Assembly (NCBI GenBank): GCA_905221605.1
Contig: CAJNDS010000136.1
Location: forward strand, 900,001 to 964,000
DNA: 64,000 nucleotides
Source of the DNA: Symbiodinium natans
Lineage: Eukaryota; Sar; Dinophyceae; Suessiales; Symbiodiniaceae
Direction: 5' to 3'
Shown here: in pieces, positions 10,482 through 19,099 of the stretch
Layout: each line of letters starts with the position of its first letter
How positions within the stretch are numbered: position 1 is the first letter of the stretch
Translations under genes and position numbers: made by a program
Notes under the pieces: model-generated
The model's database searches: none
The model's input: only the letters and a program-made list of their open reading frames with translations
What the model was told of the DNA's origin: nothing

Positions 10482-13400
10482 ATGGACAAGCTACCTGGGG
10501 CGGTTGAATGCGCTGCCGTTGCAGGAGCTGCTGTGGTTTCGATATGGTTCCTTGGTAGCCCAGTGGTACCCTTGACCCATTTTTTCTGGTTGTGGGTTCC
10601 CTTATAAAGCAACCAACCCCAAAAAGGGCGCCCTTTTTGCAATACAAGGAGGGGCCCCCTTACTCTACTAACTGTAGTTCAGGGACCAAAAACCTAACTT
10701 AGGATCCTTAGAACCAATTTCAGGGTCCTTCTAACTCTACTTGTAACTAGGGGGCCCCTCCTTGTAAAACCCTAAACCCTAGACCCTAAACCCTAAACCC
10801 TAAACCCTAAACCCTAAACCCTAAACCCATTGGGCTACCCAGGTTCTTGCGTCGCGGCAAGCCGGCCTCCTACCCAGGTGATGCAGTTCCAGAAAGCAGC
10901 AGGCTTCGAGGTGATGCGAAGTTGAAGCTTGGTGGCCTCGATGGGGTTTAGGGTTTAGGGTTTAGGGTTTAGGGTTTAGGGTGCCCTTTTGCCCCCTTTT
11001 TTGTTGGTTCAAAGGTTCCCTCATAGAAGAAAGCCAACCACCAAAAAAGGGCAAAATCATTATTATTATTACTACTTTTACTACTATAATTATTACTACT
11101 ACTGTCATTATTATTTCTACTATTAGTATTGATATGATTACTGGGGCGACCAAGGAAGCCAGTCGCCAGCCGAGTTGTGGAAGGCGGCTGGCGGCCACGC
11201 AACGAGGTGCAAGCAAAGGAGGGGCTGTTGCCCCATGAGGCTTGGCAGCCCAGTGGTACCCCTTTTCCCTTTTTTCGTTTCTGGTTTCCCTTATAAAAGT
11301 AACCAACCCAAAAAAAGGGTGCCCTGATGATGATATGCTCGCTGGGCTACTAAGGAGGTGTCTGGGCAACAAGTCTGGGAGTTCTCGGCGTCCTCCAGCT
11401 CTCAGAAGACCGACGTGGACGCGTTCCATCCTGAGGCGAACCCGAACAGTGCGGACTGCATCTTTCGCCAGGCCAAGCTGAGCGACTCTAGGTGGGGGTC
11501 TTGGGAACATCCTTTATTTTCCCTTGTTAGGGTTTAAAGTTTAGGGTTTAGGGTTTAGGGTTTAGGGTTTAGGGTTTAAGGGGATCATATTCAGGACTAT
11601 CTTTCAGGGGGTTTTAATTCATGGGCCATCCTAGGAATGGACGGGCCCGAAGCCGGACGCAGCACGGCCAGCAGATGTCAACGCGGCTCTCCACAAAGGC
11701 TTCGAGTTCTATCGGATGCTCCAGTGCGAGGATGGTCACTGGGCCGGCGACTATGGTGGTCCGCATTTTCTGCTGCCCGGCTTCGTGATTGCGGCATACA
11801 TCACAGGCCACCTGAAGACCATTTTCCCAGACGCCCATCTCCGAGCCATCCAGGCATACTTGCTGAACCACCAGCAGCAGGACGGCGGCTGGGGTTCACA
11901 CATCGAGTCTCCCAGCACGATGTTCGGGACCGTGCTGAACTACGTTGCCTTGCGCCTCTTGGTGGCCCAGTGGTCACCCCTTTCCCTAAAATTGGTTCAA
12001 AGGCCCCCTGTTTTTGTAACCAACCCCAAAAAAAGGGTGCCCTATATATATATATATATGTAACATTATAAATATAAATAAATAAATATATATATATATA
12101 TATAAGCCTTATATTATGCATCTTTATAAGATGGTTGCTGGGCTACCAAGGCCTGGTGGGCGTGGACTCTGAAGACCCCGCGTGCAAGCAGGGCCGTGCC
12201 TTCCTCGACCAGCATCTTAGGGATATCGTGGAAATGGCGTTTTAAATTTTTGGGCACCTTAATCTAATTCCTAAGAAACAGCCCTAAACCCTAAGCCCTA
12301 AGCCCTAAACCCCATTATGAGTTTTGCTAGGGTTCCCAAGTTCATGAAAGGCATGGGGGCGCCCTCTACGCACCCTCCTGGGCCAAGTTCTGGTTGGCAT
12401 GCCTCGGTGTCTACGAGTCTGGGTCTTTATTGAAAATTTTAACATTTTATGAGTACTTATAGAACCAATAAGGAACCAGAGCGATGATTTTTAATAGCAC
12501 AAGCAACACTGGTGTCTAGGATTGGGATGGCATTGCGCCCGTTCCGCCCGAAATGTGGCTTCTGCCAAGCTGGTTCCCCCTTCATCCCGGCAGGTTCTGG
12601 TGCCACTGCAGGCTGCTAGATCTTTCTTAGACGGTTGAGGGTTTGGGGTTTAGGGTTTAGGGTTTAGGCTTCTTCGTGTTGTTTTGGCTAAAGTTTGTGT
12701 ATCTTGGTCCTAAGCTGATCTGAAGTGACAAAAGCCTAGAGTGCTTCTCTTTTCTGCCGCGCCCTAAGCCCTAAACCCTAAACTGAACGATGCCCAGGAT
12801 GGTCTACCTACCCATGTGTTGGCTCTATGCCCGACGCTTCACCTTCAACGCGTCGCAGGATCCAGTGGCTGCATCGTTGAGGTCTGAGCTGTGCCTTGGT
12901 AGTCCAGTGGGTTTAGGGTTTAGGGTTGAGGGTTTAGGGTTTAGGGTTTCCAGGATAGGCGGGCGCCTGGCAGTCAGCAAGTCCAGCTCTAAGAAAGGAT
13001 TTAGGGTTTCGGGGTTTAGGGTTTAGGGTTTAGGGGGGTCTGGTAGCCCCGTGGTACCCTTCACTCTTTTTTTGGTTATGGGTTCCCTTATGAAGTAACC
13101 AACCCAGAAAGGGGTGCCCTTATTTTTAATATGGTTACTGGGGGTACCAAGGTACGGAGGGCAGAAGTACAGCGAGATCCCATGGAGGAGTCACGTTCAC
13201 AGTGTGGCGGACATCGACAACTACAGCCCGATCCATCCCGTCATGAGGCTGCTCCAGGACGTGCTGCTCGTCTACGAGCGCCTGGGTCCATGGCAGTGGT
13301 TGCGAAAAGTCAGCTGCGACTTTGCGATGGAGTACATGCATGCCGAGGACCTTGAAACCAACTACTTGACCATAGGCCCGGTCTCCAAAGCCTTCCATAT

Positions 13401-16084
13401 CCTCGTTTCCTGGGTCGCGGCGGGGGGGGAGACGAAGCCCAGGGAAGCCGCAGAAAGCGGGCCATTTCAAGCCCACGTGGCCCGGGTCCCAGCATACACC
13501 TGGGTCGCGGAGGATGGCATCTGGGTTTTGGAGTACTACCACTTTAATACTTTTTTTGGTTCTGGGTTTCTATAATAGCTACTTATGCCTAAAAAGTATA
13601 TACCTTTGTTTTCCAGGGTCTACTCCAAAGCTGAGGCATGAAGATCCAGGGCTACAACGGCAGCATGGCTTGGGACACGGCCTTCGCGGTGCAGGCCCTG
13701 GTGGAGGCGGGCATGGTGGACTCCTACCAGGACACTTTGCCATAGTGGGATGTAACATTTTACATTTTTAAGGGTACTTAAACTCAATAAGATAACATTT
13801 TACATTTTTAAGGGTACTTAAACTCAATAAGATAACATTTTACATTTTTAAGGGTACTTAAACTCAATAAGATAACATTTTACATTTTTAAGGGTACTTC
13901 AACTCAATAAGATAACATTTTACATGTTTAAGGGTACTTAAACTCAATAGGAGTAAAGATTTTTAGATTGTTATTACTATCCCAACTATGAACCAGGACA
14001 TGAGTAGGAGAGCCTGGAACTGGCTTGTCAAGGAGCAGGTGGGGGGGTTTCCGAAAATTCGGAGGTACCTCATATTTGGGTCGTTGTGTTTAAGGGGCTC
14101 CTACTATTTGGGGTCTATCTGAATCCCGCATAGTTGGGAAACCCTGCAGGTGAGGAGCCTGCCTCATGGGGACTGGCGCCACTTTCGGCAGCCGATTCAG
14201 GGTGGCTGGGGCTTCAGTACCGCTGAGCAGGCTTCTTGGCTTTCTTCTGGCCGCCTCTTAGGATTCCACCTGTCGGGTTTTTGTGGACACTACTACAACC
14301 CGAAACCCTATATAAACCCTAAAACCTAAACAGCCTAAAAGCTAAACTTTTAGGAGGGCTTCAGAAGTCAGCCAAGGCTTGGCCCGTGTCCGACACCACA
14401 GCGGAAGCTTTCAAAGCGGTCCTTTTGCTCCGGACACTTACTTGAGAACTTTAAGATTTTTGGGTTTCGGAACACTTATTTGTGGGGTTTCCTTATATTT
14501 CGTAGGAATAGTCAATAGTTTAACCTTTTTATCACCCTTGGTTCTTGAAGAAGTACAAGGAGGGGCCCCCTTACTATATGTAACTGTAGTTAAGGGACTT
14601 ATAACCTAATTCAGGATCCTTACAACCCATTTTAGGGTCCTCATAACTCTACTTATAACTAGGAGGGGGGCCTCCTTGTAGGAGAGGTAGTATAGAGGGG
14701 GGGTAGTAGGGGAACCCAGGGTCAGCTTGGAGTTTCCGAGAATAGGGATACCCTTTTGTGGGTTTAGGAGAGAAATGCATATTTCTAGGGGGCCCCTCCT
14801 TGTAAGGAAAGTCTCCAGCATCAGATCGACCGGGCGGGCCATGCCCGACCAGCACTTGTGCGACACCGTCCGCTTCTTGCTCTCCTACCAGAACCTTGGG
14901 GATCCTGGGGGAATACTTTTGTTTTCTAATTGTTGGGTACTGTATTTAGAACCTTATAGGGATACTTGTTTGTTTTTATTTAAGTTTTTGGGTACTGTAA
15001 TTCCTAAGAAACAGCTAAACATTGTGTAGTTTTTGCTAGGGTTCCAACTCCAAGCTTAGCAACAAGGAACAACGACGGTGGCTGGGCGACCTACGAAAAT
15101 AACCGAGGCTGGAAATGGTACGAGCTCTTGAATCCCTCCGAGGTGTTCCTGGGACTCAGTTTGGGGTTTAGGGTTTAGGGTTTAGGGTTTATGGACAGAT
15201 GAGTAGTAACTACCCCTTAATTAGTAGGTATAAGCCATAAACACTGTAGGGTAAAGAGAGTCCGAGGTTTGGGGACATCATGATCGACTACTCCTACGTG
15301 GAATGCAGCTCCTCTGCCATGCAGGCCTTAGCCTTCTTCTCCGAACAGTTTCCGGATCACCGGGCTGCCGAGATTCGGCGCTCCATCAAGCGCGGTGCGC
15401 GCTTCATCGAAGCTATGCAGCTTGGTAGCCCAGAGGTCCCCTATGGTGTTTTTTGTTTTTTTTTGGGGGGGGGGGGGGGGGGGAGGGGTTCGGAGGGGTT
15501 CTGGGTTCCCTTAATAAAATAGCCAACGCCAAAAAGGGTGCACTTATTGTAACATGGTTGCTGGGCTACCAAGGCAGCGTGATGATGGCAGCTGGTTTGG
15601 ATGCTGGGGCAACTGCTTCACGTATGGCTGCTGGTTTGGCATTGAAGGGCTCCTCATTGCGGGGCGGAAAACATCCTGCGACGCTATCCGGAAGTGTGTG
15701 AAATTCCTGCTGGGCAAGCAGAATTCCGATGGCGGCTGGGGCGAGGACTTTGCCAGCTGCTTCAACAGAGAGTATGCCGCACGGGACAAGCTCTATGGAT
15801 GCGATTCAGGTAGCACGGTGGTTCAAACTTCCTGGGCCCTCCTCGCACTCATGGCCGCAAACTGCGAGGAAGCCTCCGCCATCCAGCACGGAGTGGAGTT
15901 GTTGCTGAAACGCCAGCTTGCTTCGGGTGACTGGGCCCAAGAAAACATAGCCGGGGTGTTCAACAGATCCATCGGCATCACGTACACCGCGTTCCGGAAC
16001 GTGTTTCCTCTCTGGGCCTTGGCCCGCTTCGAGACGCAATACGGCCCACAGCACAAATGCAAGACTTCGTTGAGGACTGCATGA
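10482..16084 (+). CDS. Oxidosqualene cyclase (cycloartenol/lanosterol synthase family), 17 exons
   Basis: Cyclises 2,3-oxidosqualene to the first tetracyclic sterol precursor; family members are ER or lipid-droplet membrane enzymes. Exons: 10482-10546, 11155-11236, 11355-11483, 11635-11953, 12151-12211, 12351-12414, 12520-12611, 12798-12890, 13152-13516, 13636-13730, 13997-14038, 14150-14230, 14377-14432, 14807-14890, 15067-15144, 15267-15416, 15574-16084. Phases agree at every junction and give 788 residues plus TGA; the family is usually about 730-760. Seen: [11 protein letters not shown] near residue 125, QW-type motifs near 172, 543, 619 and in the last exon ([16 protein letters not shown]), FWCHCRMVYLP near 267, ETNYLTIGP near 370, catalytic Asp502 in SDTTAE. 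The start is the first Met after an in-frame TAG at 10404; residues 5-22 are hydrophobic. Oddities: the usual DCTAE motif is DTTAE, and the residues matching plant cycloartenol synthase His477/Ile481 are Gln496/Val500. Exon 1 is the least certain. Confidence 0.93.
10547..11154 (+). mobile_element. Cyclase intron 1: composite family A introner
   Basis: Intron GT-AG, 608 nt. It opens with GTTC then CTTGGTAGCCCAG and closes with GGGGCGACCAAG before exon 2 (GAAG). It is the only cyclase intron whose flanking 4-mers do not match. Inside lie a complete family E foldback (10643-10766), a CCCTAAA array, a TTTAGGG array (about 10945-10982), a second family A core and an ATT/ACT-rich tract, so it grew by nested insertion. 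Confidence 0.8.
10643..10766. mobile_element. Family E foldback element nested in intron 1
   Basis: The ends are inverted copies, TACAAGGAGGGGCCCCC at the left and its complement at the right. The interior carries the family E body: GTAGTT, GGATCCTTA, then GGGTCCTTCTAACTCTACTT. The same body recurs near 1, 5880, 14554, 25420 and 36075. Confidence 0.85.
11237..11354 (+). mobile_element. Cyclase intron 2: family A introner, target copy GAGG
   Basis: GAGG, then CTTGGCAGCCCAG ... CTGGGCTACTAAG, then GAGG. Read as a GA-AG intron; because of the duplication the boundary could be slid three bases to GC-AG with the same mRNA. The core shows the family A pattern: a CCCTTTT tract, TTCCCTTATAAAAGTAACCAA and AAAAAGGGTGCCC. 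Confidence 0.9.
11484..11634 (+). mobile_element. Cyclase intron 3: introner, target copies GACT/GAAT
   Basis: GACT, then CTAGG... closing CCATCCTAG, then GAAT. GA-AG intron with short inverted ends (CTAGGTGG at 11488 against CCATCCTAG) and an internal TTTAGGG array at 11540-11578. Using GT at 11492 instead would break the frame into exon 4, so the GA donor is preferred. Confidence 0.85.
11954..12150 (+). mobile_element. Cyclase intron 4: family A introner, target copy GCCT
   Basis: GCCT, then CTTGGTGGCCCAG ... CTGGGCTACCAAG, then GCCT. GC-AG intron. The element is 193 bp and holds an AT-dinucleotide tract (about 12043-12105). Removing it joins ...ALR to LVGVDS in frame, as the family requires. 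Confidence 0.93.
12212..12350 (+). mobile_element. Cyclase intron 5: introner, target copy GCAT
   Basis: GCAT, CTTAGGG... GAAAG, GCAT. GC-AG intron of 139 nt. It shares the motifs CCTAAGAAACAG and TTTTGCTAGGGTTCC with cyclase intron 14 and with the intron at 32937. Excision joins FLDQH to GGALYAPSW. Confidence 0.9.
12415..12519 (+). mobile_element. Cyclase intron 6: introner, target copies GAGT/GATT
   Basis: GAGT, CTGGGTCTT ... GTGTCTAG, GATT. GA-AG intron, 105 nt, AT-rich inside. Excision gives [14 protein letters not shown], matching the family order in this stretch. Confidence 0.87.
12612..12797 (+). mobile_element. Cyclase intron 7: introner-like, target copies GCTG/GATG
   Basis: GCTG, CTAGATC ... 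TGCCCAG, GATG. GC-AG intron with a TTTAGGG array at about 12640-12668. Excision joins FWCHC-R to MVYLPM across a split Arg codon. Confidence 0.85.
12891..13151 (+). mobile_element. Cyclase intron 8: two family A copies, target copies GTGC/GTAC
   Basis: GTGC, CTTGGTAGTCCAG ... GGGGTACCAAG, GTAC. GT-AG intron. The first family A end runs into TTTAGGG repeats; a second left end (CTGGTAGCCCCGTGGTACCC) starts at 13039, so one copy sits within or beside another. Excision joins LRSEL to YGGQKY. Confidence 0.88.
13517..13635 (+). mobile_element. Cyclase intron 9: introner, target copy GCAT
   Basis: GCAT, CTGGGTTTTGGAGTA ... TACTCCAAAGCTGAG, GCAT. GC-AG intron, 119 nt, with imperfect 15-base inverted ends. 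Excision joins VAEDG to MKIQGYNGS. Confidence 0.92.
13731..13996 (+). mobile_element. Cyclase intron 10: introner with 40-bp tandem repeat, target copy GACA
   Basis: GACA, CTTTGCC ... GAACCAG, GACA. GA-AG intron. Five 40-bp copies (core TAACATTTTACATTTTTAAG) run from 13751 to 13950. Excision joins DSYQ to [10 protein letters not shown]. Confidence 0.9.
14039..14149 (+). mobile_element. Cyclase intron 11: family M, target copies GTGG/GTGA
   Basis: GT-AG intron, 111 nt. Its interior (GGCTCCTACTATTTGGGGTC, then TATCTGA) is shared with a doubled element at about 36703-36835. It is the one intron whose element does not begin with CT. Confidence 0.75.
14231..14376 (+). mobile_element. Cyclase intron 12: family J introner, target copy GCTT
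   Basis: GCTT, CTTGGCTTTCTTCTGG ... AGTCAGCCAAG, GCTT. GC-AG intron. A second copy of the same element at 16547-16658, outside the coding sequence, has target copies ATAT. Excision joins FSTAEQ to AWPVSD, just before the catalytic Asp. Confidence 0.93.
14433..14806 (+). mobile_element. Cyclase intron 13: composite with family E, target copies GACA/GAAA
   Basis: GACA, CTTACTTGAG ... CTCCTTGTAAG, GAAA. GA-AG intron of 374 nt. A full family E foldback lies at 14554-14679, and a second family E right end at about 14788-14806 supplies the acceptor. Excision joins VLLLR to KVSSIRSTG. Confidence 0.85.
14891..15066 (+). mobile_element. Cyclase intron 14: introner, target copy GAAC
   Basis: GAAC, CTTGGGGATCC ... 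TTAGCAACAAG, GAAC. GA-AG intron. It contains the CCTAAGAAACAG and TTTTTGCTAGGGTTCC block also seen in intron 5. Excision joins FLLSYQ to [10 protein letters not shown], rebuilding a QW-type motif. Confidence 0.93.
15145..15266 (+). mobile_element. Cyclase intron 15: family B introner, target copies GTTC/GTTT
   Basis: GTTC, CTGGGACTC ... GAGAGTCCGAG, GTTT. GT-AG intron. The right half carries the family B body (TAGTAACTACCCCTTAATTA, then GTAGGTATAAGCC). A TTTAGGG array fills the left part. Excision joins NPSEV to FGDIMIDY. Confidence 0.9.
15417..15573 (+). mobile_element. Cyclase intron 16: family A introner, target copy GCAG
   Basis: GCAG, CTTGGTAGCCCAG ... CTGGGCTACCAAG, GCAG. GC-AG intron with perfect 13-base inverted ends, a long G-run and the family A core. 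Excision joins FIEAM to QRDDGSWFG. Confidence 0.95.
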
Positions 16085-16540
16085 CTCAGTTCATGAGCCC
16101 CCAATCCCAGCTCTGCAGTCTTTCCAGGCGGAGTCCAACGGCCCCTGTGGAAAATCTATGGGAGGCGGTGAGAAGTCCGTGGCAGTGACGACACATTCAG
16201 TGCGACTCGCATCTGCGTACTGAAGGCACAGCTCTTTTGATTCTTTTGGGTGCAGCTGAACTCAGCTTGTGCTACAGCTTGTACTGGCAACATACTTTTA
16301 ACTTGCAGTTTAAGCCCACGTTTTCCCGATCAAGGTGCTCCAAAAAGGCCCAGACATGAAAAGACTGTGACATGTGGTCTTGCAGGCTGTTGCCTTAAGG
16401 GTCCATGTACCTGTGTAGTATGTACATGAGAACTACAGCTACTGTATAGGAACCTGGAACCTTAGGCTCGGGTTGTAGGGGATGTGCAGATCTTGGCTTG
16501 CTACTGGGTGTAATGTTGGCCTGTGCTACCCAATGTCCCG
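16085..16540 (+). other. 3' flank of the cyclase gene
   Basis: Ordinary-looking sequence without telomere-like arrays or clear coding frames. No AATAAA-type signal is evident, which is usual in dinoflagellates. Probably 3' UTR and intergenic DNA. Confidence 0.5.
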
Positions 16541-16546
16541 ACATAT

Positions 16547-16658
16547 CTTGGCTTTCTTCTGGCTGGCTCTTAGGACTATAACTTTTTGGTTTTTGTAGAA
16601 ACTACAATAAGGAGCCTAAAAGTTAAACTTTTAGGGAGGGGTTCAGGAGTCAGCCAAG
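16547..16658 (+). mobile_element. Family J element outside coding sequence, target copy ATAT
   Basis: CTTGGCTTTCTTCTGG ... GTCAGCCAAG, flanked on both sides by ATAT (16543-16546, 16659-16662). Same element as cyclase intron 12. Its target copy does not begin with G, as expected if it need not be spliced. Confidence 0.9.
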
Positions 16659-16769
16659 ATATAGTCTCCAATCCCACTCAGCTCCTCGCCCGCGCCTGCT
16701 AGCATGAGAGTCGAAGCCCTCCTGGGTGCCTCGCCTAGCCTCTCCGAACGTGAGGGCTTCTAAACCCCA

Positions 16770-16930
16770 CAGTAACCCTAAACCCTGAATCCAAAAACCC
16801 TAAACCCCAAACCCTAAACATCCTAAACCCTAAGCCCTAAGCCCTAAACCCTAAACCCTAAACCCTAAACCCTAAACCCTAAACCCTAAACCCGAAACCC
16901 TAAACCCTAAACCCTAAACCCTAAACCCCA
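16770..16930 (-). repeat. CCCTAAA array
   Basis: About 20 units, mostly perfect in the right half. Confidence 0.95.
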
Positions 16931-17019
16931 ATTCCAGCACCCAGAAGCCCTGAATGAGCCAAAGGTCCAGTCCGGCATTGGCTGCAGCCTTGCCCTTCAG
17001 AACTGGAGGTTTCTGCACG

Positions 17020-17912
17020 GACTTTAGGGTTTTAGGGTCTTTTATAGGGTTTTAGGGTATTTTAGGGTATTTTAGGGTTTTTTAGGGTTTTATAGGGTTT
17101 TAGGGTTTTAGGGTTTTAGGGTTTTGGGGTTTTTGGGGTTTTTAGGGTTTTTAGGGTTTTTAGGGTTTTAGGGTTTAGGGGTTTTAGGGTTTTTAGGGTT
17201 TTTAGGGTTTTCAGGGTTTTAGGGTTTTGGGGTTTTGGGGTTTTGGGGTTTTGGGGTTTTGGGGTTTTGGGTTTCGGGTTTTAGGGTTTTAGGGTTTTAG
17301 GGTTTCAGGGTTTTAAATTAGGGTTTTAGGGTTTTAGGGTTTTAGGGTTTTAGGGTTTTTTGGGTTTTTAGGGTTTTTAAGGTTTTTAGGGTTTTGGGGT
17401 TTTAGGGTTTTATAGGGTTTTAGGGTTTTAGGGTTTTATAGGGTTTTAGGGTTTTATAGGGTTTTAGGTTTTTTAGGGGTTTTAGGGTTTTAGGGTTTTA
17501 GGGTTTTGGGGTTTTGGGGTTTTGGGGTTTTAGGGTTTTAGGGTTTTGGGGTTTAGCGTTTAGGGTTTTAGGTCTAGGGTCTAGGGCTGGAGGTTTCTGC
17601 ACGGATGTCGGGTTTAGGGTTTTAGGGTTTTAGGGTTTTAGGGTTTTAGGGTTTTAGGGTTTTAGGGGTTTAGGGTTTTAGGGTTTTAGGGTTTTAGGGG
17701 TTTAGGGTTTAGGGTTTTTAGGGTTTTTGGGGTTTTTAGGGGTTTTTAGGGGTTTTAGGGTTTTAGGGTTTTCGGGTTTTCGGGTTTTAGGGTTTTTAGG
17801 GTTTTTAGGGTTTTTAGGGTATTAGGGTTTTAGGGTTTAAGGGTTTCAGGGTTCTAGGGTTTTAGGGTTTTAGGGTTTTAGGGTTTAGCGTTTAGGGTTT
17901 AGGTCTAGGGTC
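17020..17912 (+). repeat. TTTTAGGG (8-mer) array, about 0.85 kb
   Basis: Runs of TTTTAGGG with TTTTTAGGG, TTTTGGGG and TATAGGG variants, broken once near 17580-17605 where AGGTTTCTGCACGGA repeats sequence from just before the array (near 17006). The unit is eight bases, the Chlamydomonas-type telomere unit, unlike the seven-base TTTAGGG found elsewhere here. Confidence 0.9.
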
Positions 17913-17920
17913 TAGGGCTT

Positions 17921-18172
17921 GCCAGCGACTCTATTTACCTACACTTTACTATCAACTACTCCTTTATTAGCAGGTAGAACCCATAAAGCTGTCGGTAAAG
18001 CGAGTCCCAGGTAGGATTTAGGGTTGAGGGTTCAGATTTTGGGGTTTAAAGGGTTTTCAGGGGTTGAGGGTTTAGGGCTGCCTGGGACCTCTTTGCCTAC
18101 AGATTTAGGGGGGTTCTACCTGCTAATTGAGGGTTAGTTGCTACTAAACTGTAGGTAGATAGAGTCCCAGGT
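17921..18172. mobile_element. Two family B elements in opposite orientation
   Basis: 17921-18014 in the common orientation (CTCTATTTACCTACA ... GTAAAGCGAGTCCCAGG) and 18081-18172 with its interior inverted (GGTTCTACCTGCTAATTGAG). A short degenerate TTTAGGG block lies between them. Confidence 0.75.
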
Positions 18173-18199
18173 AAGAGCCCTTAACAAAATCTAGCAGAA

Positions 18200-18320
18200 T
18201 GATCCGCAGATTGCCCTTAGAAGGAAGATTATGTCTTTTCATGTTACTGATTTACTTATGTTTCGTTTTTTTTTTTTTTTTTGGGGGGGGGGGTTCGTAG
18301 GTAAATAGTAGAATCAGGGG
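18200..18320. mobile_element. Degenerate family C element
   Basis: A long T/G run inside and GTTCGTAGGTAAATAGTAG at the right, which resembles the family C right end. The left end is unclear. Confidence 0.35.
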
Positions 18321-18565
18321 TCCGCCTACCTTGTAGACAGTCTAAGAACTACCACACTACTAACCAAATAGTAGCTGCACTTCTAACCAAATTATAACCC
18401 TATTTGGGCTCATAAGTCGGTTTTAAATACAGTTAGAATTGGTGATGAAGTACCGTGAACCTCCAAGTGGGCCCGAAACCTCTAAACCCCAAACCCCAAA
18501 CCGCAAACCCTAAACCCTAAACCCTAAACCCCAAACCCTAAACCCTAAACCCTAAACCCTAGCAG

Positions 18566-18641
18566 GTCTGAAGGAAGCGCGGCGGCTTACCTCCACGAAA
18601 ATGGCCTGCCCAAGGCAGCCGAAACTCAAGCAGACCCATCA
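18566..18641 (+). CDS. Exon, unknown protein; introner follows
   Basis: After CCTAGCAG: SEGSAAAYLHENGLPKAAET, then QADPS. The next bases are GCTT then CTTGGACGGG, and a matching GCTT follows an AG at 18844, so 18642-18844 fits the introner rule exactly. Spliced that way, the frame meets TGA two codons on, so this may be a C-terminus. No family recognised. Confidence 0.42.
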
Positions 18642-18985
18642 GCTTCTTGGACGGGCCATGCCTTCAGTTTAGGGTATAGGGTTTAGGGTTTAGGGTTTAT
18701 TTAGGGTTTAGGGTTCAGGGTTTAGGACCCTCAGTCCAGTGGCAAAAAAAGGGTTTAGGGTTTAGGGTTTAGGGTTGTAGGCGGCAATCTTACTTTCACC
18801 TTCCGAACAAAGGAAGAAGCCCCCCCAAGTCTTACTTAGCTAAGGCTTGAGCTTGACAATTGTTTGGCTCCCGTACTTTGTAGGAGTCAGAAGTTCGAGA
18901 CTGAACCCAGTCATCCGAAAGCAGGACGCTGCAAACTTCAACTTTGCAGAGGGGTTTTAGGGTGTAGGGAAATACCATGGCCCTT

Positions 18986-19099
18986 CTTGGATGCCCAGTA
19001 GTACTCTTGTTCCCTTTTTGGGGGGCTTTGGGTTCCCTTATAAACCCCTTTAAGCAAGAAAGGGCACCCTTTTTAAGCCTAGGTTACTGGGCAGCCTAG
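18986..19099 (+). mobile_element. Family A element, target copy CCTT
   Basis: CTTGGATGCCCAG ... CTGGGCAGCCTAG, flanked by CCTT on both sides (18982-18985, 19100-19103). Complete family A core. The target copy lacks a leading G, and no coding frame crosses it. Confidence 0.9.

Noticed and set aside
11492-11634. A canonical GT donor at 11492 for cyclase intron 3
   Set aside because: It puts exon 4 out of frame; the GA donor at 11484 keeps the frame and matches the target-copy rule.
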